Shown: positions 10,339-20,597, counted from the first letter of the stretch. The stretch: 64,000 nucleotides of DNA from Sepioteuthis lessoniana (GCA_963585895.1 OY757939.1:56707650-56771649); one strand, 5' to 3'. The notes: generated from the letters alone by a model not told the origin. Program-made: numbers and translations.

Positions 10339-10784
10339 ATGAGAACGAATGATATCAAGAAATAGGCAGACTAAGCTATATATATATGTGTGTGATTTTA
10401 TTTTAGTTTTTGTTTTATACCTATTCTATAATTCTGACGGTGTGAAAAAGATTCAAATGATACAATTTGTAAATAAAAAGATATTACTCAGACTGATAGA
10501 GTCAGAATTATCCTGATGATCCTGTTTGGTAGATTACTTCTGGCTCTGTAGGTATTTGTGTATATATATACAATATTTATTATGAAAAATATCGATACTA
10601 AAACTTCAAATCTTAACATTCACAATTTTCATAAAGGTTGATATGCCATTAAACACAGGGGTCTAGACTTCGTCTAGACGTCGAAATTTCGTCTAACCTT
10701 GTGTCAGTTTTTTAAAACGACTTGATGATGATATCAGGATATATTGATTGTCATATTTCTTATTCATGTTTATTTAGGGTTTTA

Positions 10785-11010
10785 TTTCTTTGTTTAATGG
10801 CGTATCAACTTTCGTGTGTTATTTGAAACCAAAATCGATTGTTGGAGAAGGGCGAAAGAGGTTCTATTCAACACATAGTTGGGTGGGGATAGAAGGTGGG
10901 GCTCATACTTTGCTCTTGGATATTTGTCCAAAAGTGAACATGATAGTGTTATTGGAGATCGATCTCACTTCGAAGCCTTGTTCATTTAGATAATACGTTA
11001 TTACAAAGAA
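10785..11010 (-). mobile_element. SINE-C, near full length
   Basis: Minus orientation: tail 'TTTGTTTAATGGCGTATCAA', middle 'TTGGAGAAGGGCGAAAGAGG' and 'CCAAAAGTGAACATGATAG'. Confidence 0.7.
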
Positions 11011-11353
11011 TATATAAATGACGTCATGATTCAAATTTAGAATTATCGAAAACTACTCTAACCGTTAACAATCTGTTCGCCGAGCTCGTTAACGATGGCA
11101 CCACGTGAGGCGCCCAAGACCAGAGATTTTGAGGCATAGAAAAAGTCTGGTTGATTTCGGTAAACAAGTTTTTGTATTTGTGTAAAAGTTTTATTCCCAG
11201 GCGGAAAGAAGGCGGGAAAACCAAGTCCGTAAGCAAGTAGTACGCGCGGGTGGGTGGGTGTTAGTCATGGTTAGAGAAAGGGATGGGAAGGAAATGGAAG
11301 ACACTCAAATGCAAGGAGAAGGCAGAGGAAATCAGGTAAAAGGCACCCCCGCC

Positions 11354-11355
<2 letters not shown>

Positions 11356-11381
<26 letters not shown>
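11356..11381. repeat. Poly-A tract
   Basis: Homopolymer of about 26 A. Confidence 0.9.
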
Positions 11382-11385
<4 letters not shown>

Positions 11386-11639
11386 AGGGGAAACGTAGTT
11401 ATTGCTCAATAAAAAAGACCATATCATCTCTCGCCCTGTATTTAAGAATAATTCAAGTCTCTCTCATGGTTCTTGCAGTCATTTACTAAACTTGATCTGG
11501 CACGTGCAGAGGAAATAAAACTGACGAATGATCACCATTTAGACTAGCCTGTTAACCATTACACCATGAGTAGCGCCTCGTTCGGTTCTGATAATGTACA
11601 CATTTCTTTTTTTTTCATGTAGAAGGCTGTAAGAAACAA

Positions 11640-11798
11640 AGGAAAAAAAAAAAAAAAGAAAAATATCTGAAAGATTTCAAAGAAAGAAAGAATGATAAGA
11701 AAGAATATTAGCGGGATACTCTAATGAAGAAAGAAAGAAATACAAACGGCTAATAAGGAGAAAGAAAGAAAGAAAGAATATTAACAGAACAGTCTAAT

Positions 11799-11835
<37 letters not shown>

Positions 11836-11939
11836 AATATGAATGATTCACAAAGATGAAGAAAAAAAAGAAGAATTTAAATGAACGGGACACCCAAAGA
11901 ATAAATAGATAAATAAATAAATACAAGCGGCTCTAAAAG

Positions 11940-11974
<35 letters not shown>

Positions 11975-12200
11975 AGAACAAAAAAAAGAAAGAATATTTG
12001 CGAGACATTCTAATGAAAAAAGAAAGAAAGAAAGAGAAAGAAAGAAAAAGAAATATGAACGGTTCACAAGGATGAAGAAAAAATATACATGAACGAAACA
12101 CCCTAATAAAGAAAGAAAGCAATACGAATGGCCCCAAAGGATGAAGAAAGAAAGAAGAAAAGAAGAAAGAAAGTAAGAAATATTGCCAAAGAAGCAGGTG
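11640..12200. repeat. Purine-rich minisatellite, about 75-base unit
   Basis: GAAA-rich tract with a higher-order unit. 'ATTAGCGGGATACTCTAATG', 'GAACGGGACACCCAAAGA', 'TTTGCGAGACATTCTAATG' and 'GAACGAAACACCCTAATAA' are variants of one spacer. Each is followed by (GAAA)n and a variant of 'GGCTCTAAAAGAG' or 'GGCCCCAAAGGATG'. About six units. Open frames on the minus strand are phenylalanine/leucine/serine-rich low complexity, not genes. Confidence 0.8.
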
Positions 12201-12249
12201 AAATTCATCGAAGAAAACATTGAAGAATCCCGCTATCAACAATTCCTGG

Positions 12250-12250
<1 letters not shown>

Positions 12251-12297
<47 letters not shown>
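12251..12297. repeat. (CA)n microsatellite
   Basis: CA dinucleotides. Confidence 0.95.
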
Positions 12298-12300
<3 letters not shown>

Positions 12301-12334
12301 GAAGGTATGCAAGTAAAAGATTTTAAGGGTTGTG

Positions 12335-12562
12335 TTTGGTTTCTTCCTTTAATGGTATATCAAACTTTGTGGTTTATTTAATGCCAAAGAGTTCCGTGTT
12401 GAAGAAGTGGTACAATTAAACCTATTGTTTGGGGGATAAAGGTGTTCATTTCTTTCCCGATGGTATTTATTCGAAAGAAAACGTTATATTGCGACTGGAA
12501 TTCGTACTCATTTATTACGATGTCATAATTCAGAACGTTAGCCGCTACGCCATGGAGACTCT
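12335..12562 (-). mobile_element. SINE-C, near full length
   Basis: Minus orientation, from 'TTTAATGGTATATCAAAC' through 'TGAAGAAGTGGTACAATTAA' to 'GACTGGAATTCGTACTC' and 'GTTAGCCGCTACGCCATGG', the last being the inverted tRNA-like head. Confidence 0.8.
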
Positions 12563-12775
12563 CGCAAGGTTACGCTTAATTCTGAGAGATGCTTGATTTA
12601 GAAGAGATATAGCGAAAGGATGGAAGTTCTTCCGAATTGTCCTTTTGGAAAGAGTCATGACGAAAGAATATAACGAACGAGCAAGGAAAGACTCAGAAAA
12701 AAAAATTGGCTATGTATCTACCTGACAAAAAAATCTTTCTCGATACTGTAGACGACCGACCCTTTTCTTTCTTTC

Positions 12776-12812
<37 letters not shown>

Positions 12813-12816
12813 TATA
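12776..12816. repeat. (AT)n tract
   Basis: TA dinucleotides with one G interruption. Confidence 0.9.
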
Positions 12817-13217
12817 AAATATGATATTATAATTTAACAAATAAACCAAACCAAACCTTACACTTATTCGTGAGAGAGAACAACATATCAGCAAATGAAA
12901 ATTTTCCACGCATCTGGACTATTACATACAGATACATTATTTTGGATTGAGAATCCTTTATAGCTAAATCCAGTGTTCACAGAAAACTCCATGAAACCAA
13001 ACGTGATAATCCCTAATCTAATCATCTCTAATCTGGTTGAAGGTCACAGACGTCTTCCTGAGATTGACAACGAGGAATTTGATGCCCATTATCGAAGCTA
13101 ACACAGGCAAAACAACTTAAGAGATTGGTAAAAGACTAAAAGTCAAACCTTCAGCAGTTGTCCGATATTCAACTCAAATTTGAAAAAAATCAGAAAACGA
13201 ATAAGTATATATATATA
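12817..13217. other. No gene or recognised element
   Basis: AT-rich. No coding signal or repeat family recognised. Confidence 0.4.
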
Positions 13218-13500
13218 TATTGACCAACCCCTTCACACGAGCAGGTTACGAAACAAGGTCAATTTTTAGTGGAGTGTAACTGGTTTGAATTAAGAGTTTT
13301 CCTTCACCTAAATTGGTTGCCAAACTAAAGCTGAAGAGCCAGTCTGCCCTACTATTTACCTATAGCTGGAGGGAGAATAATTGGATTCATACCTTTCCCA
13401 AGCGTATAAGTGCTATGTGAAATGCTATCAATCTCGTCCAGGATTTGAACTCGTATCGCTGTGTCCATTTCCTACGACGATAACCATTGTACATCCGGAT
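13218..13500 (-). mobile_element. SINE-A, near full length
   Basis: Minus orientation. Starts 'TTGACCAACCCCTTCACACG' and ends in the inverted head 'CCTACGACGATAACCATTGT'. The inverted B-box-like segment is 'GGATTTGAACTCG'. Confidence 0.85.
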
Positions 13501-13504
13501 TCAA

Positions 13505-13595
13505 GTAGATGATGGAGCAATGGACGATAGGGACGGAGGGCGAGAGAAAGTTAAGGAACTCGGTGCTATTAGCACGACTTGATGAGGATGACTCA
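13505..13595 (+). repeat. RTE-LINE 3' end remnant
   Basis: 'GCAATGGACGATAGGGACGG', 'GGCGAGAGAAAGTTAAGGA' and 'TTAGCACGACTTGATGAGG' align with the last 80-90 bases of the RTE-LINE, including the ATG-type tail. Confidence 0.6.
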
Positions 13596-13791
13596 TCGTG
13601 TATCTAATCTCGGTAAGAAACAGGTCCGACGTTTCTAGTATTTTGACCTTGGAAAGATGTTTTTAGATTTAATAACTTATCTCTTACATGAAATTAATTC
13701 CAAATTTGTGGAGTCAAGACACCTATTATTGTATGTTTATCTCACTCACAATCTATTTTAACTCCCTCTGTCCTCCTTTCCTCTCTCATTG

Positions 13792-14275
13792 TCTTCTTCT
13801 TCTTCTTCTTCTTCTTCTTCTTCTTCTTCTTCTTCTTCTTCTTCTTTGTCACTGTATACATCTCCTCTCCCCTCTTCTACCTTTTGTCATTGTATATATT
13901 TCCTTTCTCTGCCCCCGTTCTTCTTCTTCTTCTTCTTCTTCTTCTTCTTCTTCTTCTTCTTCTTCTTCTTCTTCTTCTTCTTCTTCTTTGTCACTGTATA
14001 CCTCTTCTCTCTCCTCTTCTTCCCTATGTCATTGTATATATTTCCTCTCTCTCCCCTTCTTCTTCTTCTTCTTCTTCTTCTTCTTCTTCTTCTTCTTCTT
14101 CTTCTTCTTCTTCTTCTTCTTCTTCTTCTTCTTTCCTTTGTCACTGTATACATCTCCTCCCTCCTCTTCTTCCTTTTGCCATTGTATATATTTCTTCTTC
14201 TTCTTCTTCTTCTTCTTCTTCTTCTTCTTCTTCTTCTTCTTCTTCTTCTTCTTCTTCTTCTTCTTCTTCTTGTCC
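13792..14275. repeat. Higher-order (CTT)n array, four blocks
   Basis: Four (CTT)n blocks separated by three related spacers of about 60-65 bases. Each spacer reads 'TTTGTCACTGTATAC' ... 'CATTGTATATATTTC'. Block plus spacer is therefore the repeated unit. Long open frames on both strands here (poly-S, poly-L, poly-F, poly-K, poly-R) are low-complexity artefacts. Confidence 0.9.
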
Positions 14276-15105
14276 TGTCGACTAGAGCTATTGAATACCT
14301 CGATTAAATCTTTGCAGAGGGGTAAGTAAGACCCCGCAACGAAGCCACCTGTTAGCCGTAGGTAGCGCTCCGTGATGCTTGAAGATGGAATCCTGGTTAA
14401 GCAGTCCGTAAGTCGGCACCGGAAGTGTTCTCGTGACATACAACACTCAACTTTGGGTTTTACAGGGCAAGATGGGCGGTCGGAGTGGCCTGTTTCAATC
14501 AATCAGCAGGTTAAATGCCCGAACCTATTCAGTCTTAAAAGTGCAAGGAGGCAGTGGCAGAGGGTCAACTGTGCAGGGATAATTGTATTTGGAACCATTA
14601 AAACCGTGTGTAAACAAATGATTACGATTAAAAAGAAATATTAGAATTAAATAGCAATACTTAATACCATTCACCTTTGTAAAAACAAAGTATTAATATT
14701 AAATGGAATTTTTAGTATTAGATTGTAATACTTGGAACCATTTACCAGTATGCAACCCAGGGTACCTCGGGTGGTGTAATGGTTAGCAAGTTAGACTAGC
14801 AAACCTGCACGAGTGAGTTCGATTCTCATTGGGTGCCCCATTCATGCGGCCTTGTGCTACATCTAAGCAAAATGCTTATTAAATTACCGGTATGCAAACA
14901 AGTGATGGATATTAAGTAGAATTATTAGTGTTCGATAGCAATTCAAGAAACCATTTAATTCTGAACAAATAAATGTGATCTAACTCATTAAAAAATAATG
15001 TTACCTACAAATTTTTTGCTTATGATCCTCCCCCACCACCACATATGTATAAACGGGATTTGGTCTAAAACAACCATCAATGGTTAGTTTGCCATTGAAC
15101 GAGAT
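14276..15105 (+). mobile_element. D-element interrupted by SINE-E, with unexplained middle
   Basis: A head fragment at 14276-14335 ('AGAGCTATTGAATACC', 'TTTGCAGAGGGGTAAG') is followed by about 240 bases not present in other copies. Tail-array units lie at 14590-14756 and 14890-14990, and the shared 3' end 'GTATAAACGGGATTTGG' ... 'CAATGGTTAGTTTGCCATTG' at 15047-15105. SINE-E lies inside the tail array at 14757-14890. Confidence 0.55.
14757..14890 (+). mobile_element. SINE-E, tRNA-derived head
   Basis: tRNA-like head: 'GGTGGTGTAATGGTTAGCAA' and 'GAGTTCGATTCTCATTGGGT', then 'CGGCCTTGTGCTACATC'. An inverted copy lies at 26795-26932 and a fragment at 31480-31525. Confidence 0.8.
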
Positions 15106-15129
15106 AAGTTAAACAAACTTGTCTGAATT

Positions 15130-15300
15130 TCTGAGACTAAGCTTGATGATTATCATTAAGGGTTTTCGGACTATTGTCATCGTCTTTATTGTTGTTTCCG
15201 CCGATATGTCCTCTGACCTTCTCCAGGTGTTTGTCAACTCGGAAACCTACACGGAACTTCGGAATTTATTGAATCTATGGGGTTCGCCTGTTCTGATTCC
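15130..15300 (-). mobile_element. PLE-associated HHR segment, inverted copy
   Basis: The reverse complement of this stretch matches the plus-strand segment at 15605-15780: 'GATTCAATAAATTCCG', the tract with 'ACAAACACCTGGAGAAGG', then 'CAATAGTCCGAAAACCC'. The hammerhead box here is CTGGAGA (15220-15226), with one base off the CTGANGA consensus. Confidence 0.65.
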
Positions 15301-15345
15301 GTTAACCATAATCAGGCACAATTGTTAAGCATTCCTGTATTGTTA

Positions 15346-15425
15346 TTCGCCGGCAATCAAGATTGAACCTGGAACCTCCAGATGACCAACGCTTATAAGC
15401 ATTACGCTATATGTCCTGCCGGACA
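15346..15425 (-). repeat. tRNA-like sequence (pseudogene or SINE head)
   Basis: On the minus strand an acceptor-like pair CCGGCA / TGCCGG brackets an A-box-like 'TAGCGTAATGCTTATAAGCG' and a B-box-like 'CCAGGTTCAATCTTG'. It sits in the spacer between the two inverted HHR/PLE segments. Poor cloverleaf pairing argues against a functional tRNA. Confidence 0.45.
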
Positions 15426-15604
15426 GTTTAGAGTGAATTTTTGGGACTTATAAACTTAATGTTCTTACTTGACTAGGATTGCTTCTATTATGTATAATTT
15501 TTCTACCTGTGCTTATATTAATTTTTTTTATCTAACTTTTTAAATTATCGTTTCCTATATTGTATTCATCTGTATACTTGGTCTACTCAGCGGGTCATTG
15601 TAGC

Positions 15605-15780
15605 TAATAGAATCGGAACAGTCGACCCCCGTGGATTCAATAAAGTTCCGTGTAGTTTCCCGAGTTCGACAAACACCTGAAGAAGGCCGGAAGACATATC
15701 GACCGAAACTTTATGGAAATAGCTATAAAGATGAAGACAATAGTCTGAAAACCGTTAATGATAAAAAATTAAATCAACTT
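15605..15780 (+). mobile_element. PLE-associated HHR segment
   Basis: Contains 'GTGGATTCAATAAAG', then CTGAAGA (15677-15683), a candidate helix II with GGCC...GACC, GAAAC (GAAA at 15705-15708) and 'AAGATGAAGACAATAGTC'. The hammerhead-like core has one extra A between the CTGAAGA box and the stem. The same segment occurs at 24.8 and 49.2 kb. Penelope-like retroelements are known to carry hammerhead motifs, which suggests the source. Confidence 0.6.
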
Positions 15781-15904
15781 CTTTTTCCCGCTATCACTGC
15801 ATATCTCTTTTCTCTCGCCCTTTCTTCTCTTTCTTTCTCTTTCCTCTCTCTCCAAGTAGATTTTGCTAAGCAGCAATTGCCAAGTGTGTGACACTTCGTA
15901 ATAG

Positions 15905-15950
15905 TTTGGTTTGGTTTATCTGTTTAACGGCATATCAACCTCTTATCTTA
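15905..15950 (-). repeat. SINE tail fragment
   Basis: 'GTTTAACGGCATATCAACCT' tail, abutting an LTR-beta copy. Confidence 0.5.
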
Positions 15951-16355
15951 TATAGTGACCCTCGACCGAGTCGTCAATCAAGAGATGAACCTGTGTAAAT
16001 AAGCGGAAGAACAGCGGAAGCAGGTGTACGTTAGAAAATAATATAACCAGGTGCCCGGAGCAGTTCAAGTCCATTGGAGACAGGATGCCGAAGTGAGAAC
16101 CAGCTCCAGACAGAGGGCTTTGGGTCCTTACTGACCCCCGGTTGAGCAACTCAAGCCAAGATGCGAAAGAAGTGCTGCTGTGGTCGAAGAAGAACTTGGG
16201 TCAATATAGCAGTCCGTCCTTGTCTCCACTCATTTCTCACACACAACAAACATCACCCTTTCGAAAATAAAGTGTGAGAGATTTATATTTATATAAAGAA
16301 GTGTATTCGTGCATTATTGAAGTCGTCATTGTCAGTTGATTATGTTCCCGTGTAT
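15946..16355 (+). mobile_element. LTR-beta, diverged solo LTR
   Basis: Aligns over most of its length with the clean LTR-beta at 50727-51230: 'GATGAACCTGTGTAAATAA', 'ACCCCCGGTTGAGCAACTC', 'TCTCACACACAACAAACATC', 'GAAAATAAAGTG'. The ends are eroded and no target duplication is visible. Confidence 0.7.
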
Positions 16356-16359
16356 ATAT

Positions 16360-16986
16360 GTATCATCTTCATCATCATGTCACGCCGCTAGCACGGATAT
16401 CCCTGGCCCTCTCTCGCCACTCCTCCCTATCGTTCATCGCCTCCGGCATGTCTTCTGGGCTACATCCCGTATCTTCACATAGCTGCTGTATGTATGTTCC
16501 TGCTGGTCGTCCTGCTTTTGCTCGGCCATATGTAGGGGTCCATAGGAGTAAATCACTTATGAGCTCGTTCCTGCTCCTCCAGCATTGTCCTGCATGCCTG
16601 GTTCGTCTAACTTTGATAGTTTTGTGATGGGAGGCAGGGGGCCGTATAGTTGGTGCTTTGTTGGGTGTTGCCACCAGGACTTGTTTAATATTGCTCGCAA
16701 CATTCTTGTGTAATTGCCGTCTAGCTTCTTCTCCAGCCGTTTTGTTAGCGTCCAAGTGGTGCATCCATACAGCAGTATCGACACGACTGCTGCTTGGAAG
16801 AAACTTCGTTTCATTTTATCGGTCAGGTCTGATTTCCATATGACCGATAGCTTATCGATAGCTGTCCATGCCTTCGTTAGTCGCGTGTCGATGTCTTTTT
16901 CGGTTGATGAGACACTGCTTCGGAGGTAGGTGAATTTGTCAACCAGTTTCAGAGAGGTTCCGTCTAGTGTGGAGATGTCGCCTGAT
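16360..16986 (-). pseudogene. RTE-LINE reverse-transcriptase C-terminal part, frameshifted
   Basis: Minus strand. Translation begins 'GDISTLDGTSLKLVDKFTYL' (near 16985), continues with 'MKRSFFQAAVVSILLYGC' and 'KRLEKKLDGNYTRMLRAIL', shifts frame near 16620, and ends 'WRERARDIRASG' followed by an ATG-triplet tail at 16360-16380. This is the region downstream of the reverse-transcriptase catalytic core of an RTE-like LINE. The element is strongly 5'-truncated. It is not a host gene. Confidence 0.8.
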
Positions 16987-17035
16987 ACTATACAACATTA
17001 TAGGTGATGTCTTTCCGAAACTTGAGTTCTTTATG

Positions 17036-17200
17036 GAGAGAGTCCTCGTTGTGTTGTGGCTAAAATACTGGACTGCCACATCTTATGTACGCGAGTTTGA
17101 ACACCAGTCACGCCATTACGTTCATTTTCAAAGAAATACTCTTCGGGAAAGAATCAGGTTCTTTTATCACTACCCACTTATAGATTAAATAATACAGCGT
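17036..17200 (+). mobile_element. SINE-C, 3'-truncated
   Basis: tRNA-like head 'GGCTAAAATACTGGACTGCC' and 'CGAGTTTGAACACCAGTCAC', then 'CGTTCATTTTCAAAG'. The usual tail is missing. Confidence 0.7.
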
Positions 17201-17270
17201 GTCTCAATATACATCGGGCCCATGTGACTGCTAATAACTCTACATCTAATATAGGATTCCTTTTAGTTTC

Positions 17271-17605
17271 TGTTGCGTTCTGGTAAGTGAACCCTTGTAA
17301 TATTAAATAAAGGACAAACCACGATATGAGAGGAAATAGAGATATATTCTCAGGAAAAAGTATATACAATAGAGAGACTATTAGTAGACAAGAACATAGG
17401 ATTAGTGAATACAGAATAGTATTGGCTTCCGTTATTACGGTAGCAAGTAAGGTGATCTAGTGCGATCTCCAGTCTCCAACGCTCTAATACTATTCCTATA
17501 AGAAGCTGCTCTTCACCTTCTAGACTGCCCTGGTATTAGTAGCTACTGCTATATATGGCAGATGGACTAGTTAATTGTGTGGAAAAAGGTGGGTGATACC
17601 CAACA
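17271..17605. mobile_element. LTR-alpha solo LTR with perfect 5-base target duplication
   Basis: 335 bases starting TGTTGCGTTC and ending ACCCAACA, with inverted ends TGTTG/CAACA. Flanks are GTTTC on the left and GTTTC on the right, a 5-base target-site duplication as produced by LTR-retroelement integrases. There is no internal coding region, so it is a solo LTR left by recombination. Transcription direction is not clear. A shorter inverted copy lies at 7917-8156. Confidence 0.85.
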
Positions 17606-17654
17606 GTTTCAGATTTGAAAATAGTATACTATATCAACTATTAGTCTTCGATTA

Positions 17655-17945
17655 CCATATTTACCAACCCCTCCGCTCGGGCAGGATATGACACAAGGTC
17701 AATTTTTAAGCGGAGTTTAACAGGTTTGAATTCAGAGTTTTCCTTCTCCTAGACTAGTTGCCTGACCAAGGCTGAAGAACCTAGTCTGCCCTACTATTTA
17801 CCCATAGCTGGAGGGAGGATAATTGGATTCATACCTTTCCCAAGGGTATTAGTGCTATGTGAAATGCAGTCAGTCAGGTTCAGGATTTGAACTCGTGTCA
17901 CCGTGTCCATATCCTGCGACGATAACCATTACACCACGGACACCT
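17655..17945 (-). mobile_element. SINE-A, near full length
   Basis: 'TTTACCAACCCCTCCGCTCG' at the 3' end through 'GACGATAACCATTACACC' at the inverted head. Confidence 0.9.
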
Positions 17946-17956
17946 CCTCGATTACA

Positions 17957-18350
17957 ATGCCTTGGAGAAGAAAGGAAAATATTTGGCATTACTACTTATT
18001 TTGAGACAAAATCATTCAAAACTGTGCAAGTTTAACTTTAACAATTATCCCCAGAAAAAACATTGGGTTTATCGTTGGGTATACAAATTTCAAGCCACAG
18101 GGTCAGTAAACAACCTCAACAAGAATGCAGAAAATCCCAGATCTGACAGGAAGTTGACTGCAAGATGTCCAGACAATGTGGATGCGGTGAGAGATTCTGT
18201 CTGTAGGAGTCCGAAAAAGACCCCCGAAGAAGGTCCCAAGAACTTAGTTTTTCACGTGCAACGTTGCAAAAAATCTTAAAGAAGGGTCTTCAGCTGTACC
18301 CATACAGAATCCAGATCAAGCATAAACTCACGCCAGTAGACATGGAATTT
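17957..18350 (+). pseudogene. Tc1/mariner-type transposase N-terminal (helix-turn-helix) fragment
   Basis: The translation contains 'ATGSVNNLNKNAENPRS', 'DNVDAVRDSV' and then, in another frame, 'LQLYPYRIQIKHKLTPVDME'. This is the DNA-binding half typical of a Tc1/mariner-like transposase: a helix-turn-helix with a 'G-S-V...R-S' hinge and a second helical unit. Frameshifts and the missing catalytic D,D,D/E half make it a relic. The C-terminal fragment at 46.5 kb may come from the same family; the two do not overlap, so that is inference. Confidence 0.65.
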
Positions 18351-18404
18351 CTTGTCTCAGTAATAAATCATTATCATATTAATAGTGTCCCCTGTAAAAT
18401 TACA

Positions 18405-18472
18405 TTTGTTTTACAAGGATGGCTTTGGTACTAGATAACCCAAGAAGGTTGATATGCATGACATGAAAAAAG
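18405..18472 (+). repeat. SINE-C tail fragment
   Basis: 'ACAAGGATGGCTTTGGTACT' and 'GATAACCCAAGAAGGTTGAT' are the SINE-C 3' end. Confidence 0.6.
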
Positions 18473-18524
18473 AAAACAGAAAAAGATTTATTTACAAAAG
18501 TTTGATCACAGTCATAACTATATG

Positions 18525-18700
18525 TAGGTTTGATATAGTTTAACGGCATATCAACCTCTTATAGGCTATTTATTGCTGAAATTGATTTATATATATATAG
18601 GTTTGATTACCATCATAATTCTATGTTTGGTATATAAATACGTTTAACGGCATATTGACCTCTTATGAATAATTTCAAGACTGAAGTCGATACACAAATA
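18525..18700 (-). repeat. Two tandem SINE tail fragments
   Basis: 'GTTTAACGGCATATCAACCT' at about 18538 and 'GTTTAACGGCATATTGACCT' at about 18643, each preceded by similar 'TGATTACCATCATAATT'-like sequence. Confidence 0.6.
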
Positions 18701-18719
18701 TTTTTAGAATCCTGTGTAC

Positions 18720-18753
18720 ACTCCTCTCTCTCTCTCTCTCTCTCTTTCTCCCT

Positions 18754-18816
<63 letters not shown>

Positions 18817-18892
18817 TGAGAGAGAAACATACAGCCCATTAGAATGAAGACTTTCATCATTCGATAAAAACTAAAACGACAATAAATTTGGC

Positions 18893-18945
<53 letters not shown>
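18720..18945. repeat. Compound CT, CA, TA, GA and GT microsatellites
   Basis: (CT)n, (CA)n, (TA)n and (GA)n at 18720-18820, then (TA)n(GT)n at 18895-18943. Confidence 0.9.
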
Positions 18946-18946
<1 letters not shown>

Positions 18947-19132
18947 ATATATGTGTATGTATTAATACACATGTAGATATGAACACATCTGTGCAAGTGT
19001 ACGTCTGTGTGTGTACACAATAAGTAGACTAATGTATTCATGTATGTATGTTGAGATAAAACGAGTGTCAAGTTTCCAAATATTAACATTGAAAGGATGA
19101 AAAATCTTTTGTTTAAATTTGAAAAGGCGTAA

Positions 19133-19137
<5 letters not shown>

Positions 19138-19174
<37 letters not shown>
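19138..19174. repeat. (AT)n tract
   Basis: Abuts the 3' triplet tail of the RTE-LINE. Confidence 0.9.
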
Positions 19175-19176
<2 letters not shown>

Positions 19177-19380
19177 TCATCATCATTATGTCGTGCTGGT
19201 AGTACGGATATCCCTGACCCTCTCTCGCCACTTTTCCCTATCGTTCATCGCCTCAGGCAGGTCTTCAGGACAACATCCTGTATCCTCACATAGTTGCTGA
19301 ATGTATGTTCGTGCTGGTCGTCCTGCTTTTGCACGGCCATGTGTGGGGGTCCATAAGAGTACATCATTTATGAGTTCGTC
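19175..19380 (-). pseudogene. RTE-LINE extreme 3' end
   Basis: Minus-strand frame 'LLWTPTHGRAKAGRPARTYI' ... 'EKWRERVRDIRTTSTT', then stop and ATG-triplet tail. Only the last 65 or so codons remain. Confidence 0.8.
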
Positions 19381-19499
19381 GACGTATTGGAATGTAGAGA
19401 CTTTTTGCCCTATATATCCCAATGTGTATACATTTATTCATAAATCCACAAACATATATGCGTGCGCAGTTGCCCAAGCACACACATACGCACGCTTGC

Positions 19500-19785
19500 A
19501 CACAAGCATAACTGTTATCTTCGTTGGAAATTGTATCAGCGATCGGAGTTCAAATGCTGGAGGAGGCTGTTCGCGTTTCACTTTGCGCTAATAAATTTGG
19601 GAAAGGCATGAATCCATCTCTTGTCCGCCAGCTATGGTGGCTAAATAGTCGGCGAAACTGGGGTCTTTAATTTTGTTTAAGGCAACCAAGAGTAGGAAAA
19701 TTCTCATTTCCAAGCCACGAAATAACGCTTAAGAATTAACCTTGTGTCGTATCCAACTCGGAGCGGAGGAGTTGGGTAAACACAC
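19500..19785 (+). mobile_element. SINE-A, old copy
   Basis: 'GGAGTTCAAATGCTGGAGGA', 'GGGAAAGGCATGAATCC', 'CGCCAGCTATGGTGG' and 'ACCTTGTGTCGTATCC' are diverged SINE-A landmarks in order. Confidence 0.65.
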
Positions 19786-20002
19786 ACACACATGCACATA
19801 CAGACTCATACACACACACGCATACACACACTCACACACGCACATACACACACACTCACACAAAAACACGTATATATATATGTATAACTAATTTACCTTT
19901 TGGTGATAAACACTCGTTATCAGGGCTAGATCCTCTCTCTCTCTCCCCGCCTCTCTCTCTATATATATATGTATATATATATACGCACATATACACACAA
20001 AC
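19786..20002. repeat. CA-rich and CT/TA microsatellites
   Basis: Imperfect CA tracts at 19780-19870, (CT)n at 19932-19960 and TA tracts to 19982. Confidence 0.8.
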
Positions 20003-20265
20003 ACGTACACATATGTATGTATGTACGTTTACAAAGACGTCAGATCTGGTTGCATATACTCAACAGAAGATCGTTTACATGAAACTCTAAGTTGTGAGTG
20101 CTTTTATGTTATATTTATCTTCAATTTTTTTCTTACATATTGTGGTGGGAATTTTGTGATATTTGCTCTGCCATTTCTTGAGTTGGCCTCTGTAATAATT
20201 TAGCTTGTTTTGTGACTGTTATAGATCTTTGGATTTTATCTAACGGTGGTTTTACCAATTTCAGT
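20003..20265. other. No gene or recognised element
   Basis: Short AT-rich stretch, no recognised content. Confidence 0.4.
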
Positions 20266-20266
20266 A

Positions 20267-20302
<36 letters not shown>

Positions 20303-20316
20303 GTGTGTGTGTACAC

Positions 20317-20342
<26 letters not shown>
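20266..20342. repeat. (TA)n(GT)n microsatellite
   Basis: TA tract followed by GT tract. Confidence 0.9.
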
Positions 20343-20348
<6 letters not shown>

Positions 20349-20544
20349 AAATACATACCAAATAACATAAATATTTGAAAATGAAGAAGACAGAAATCAT
20401 TTTTTTTGTTTGGCATTATTGGGACGATTGTAGTATGAGATATTGTATTGTCTTTATGCAAGGGGAAAACGTCGGAATATATGCCAAGATAAGTGAAAGT
20501 AAACATCCTGTTTTCTTGTCCTAATGAATAAGTCAATTATATAC

Positions 20545-20548
<4 letters not shown>

Positions 20549-20597
<49 letters not shown>

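Noticed and set aside
13688-14502. Long open frames with poly-Ser, poly-Leu, poly-Phe, poly-Lys and poly-Arg
   Set aside because: They are the six readings of a (CTT)n array; no complexity outside it.
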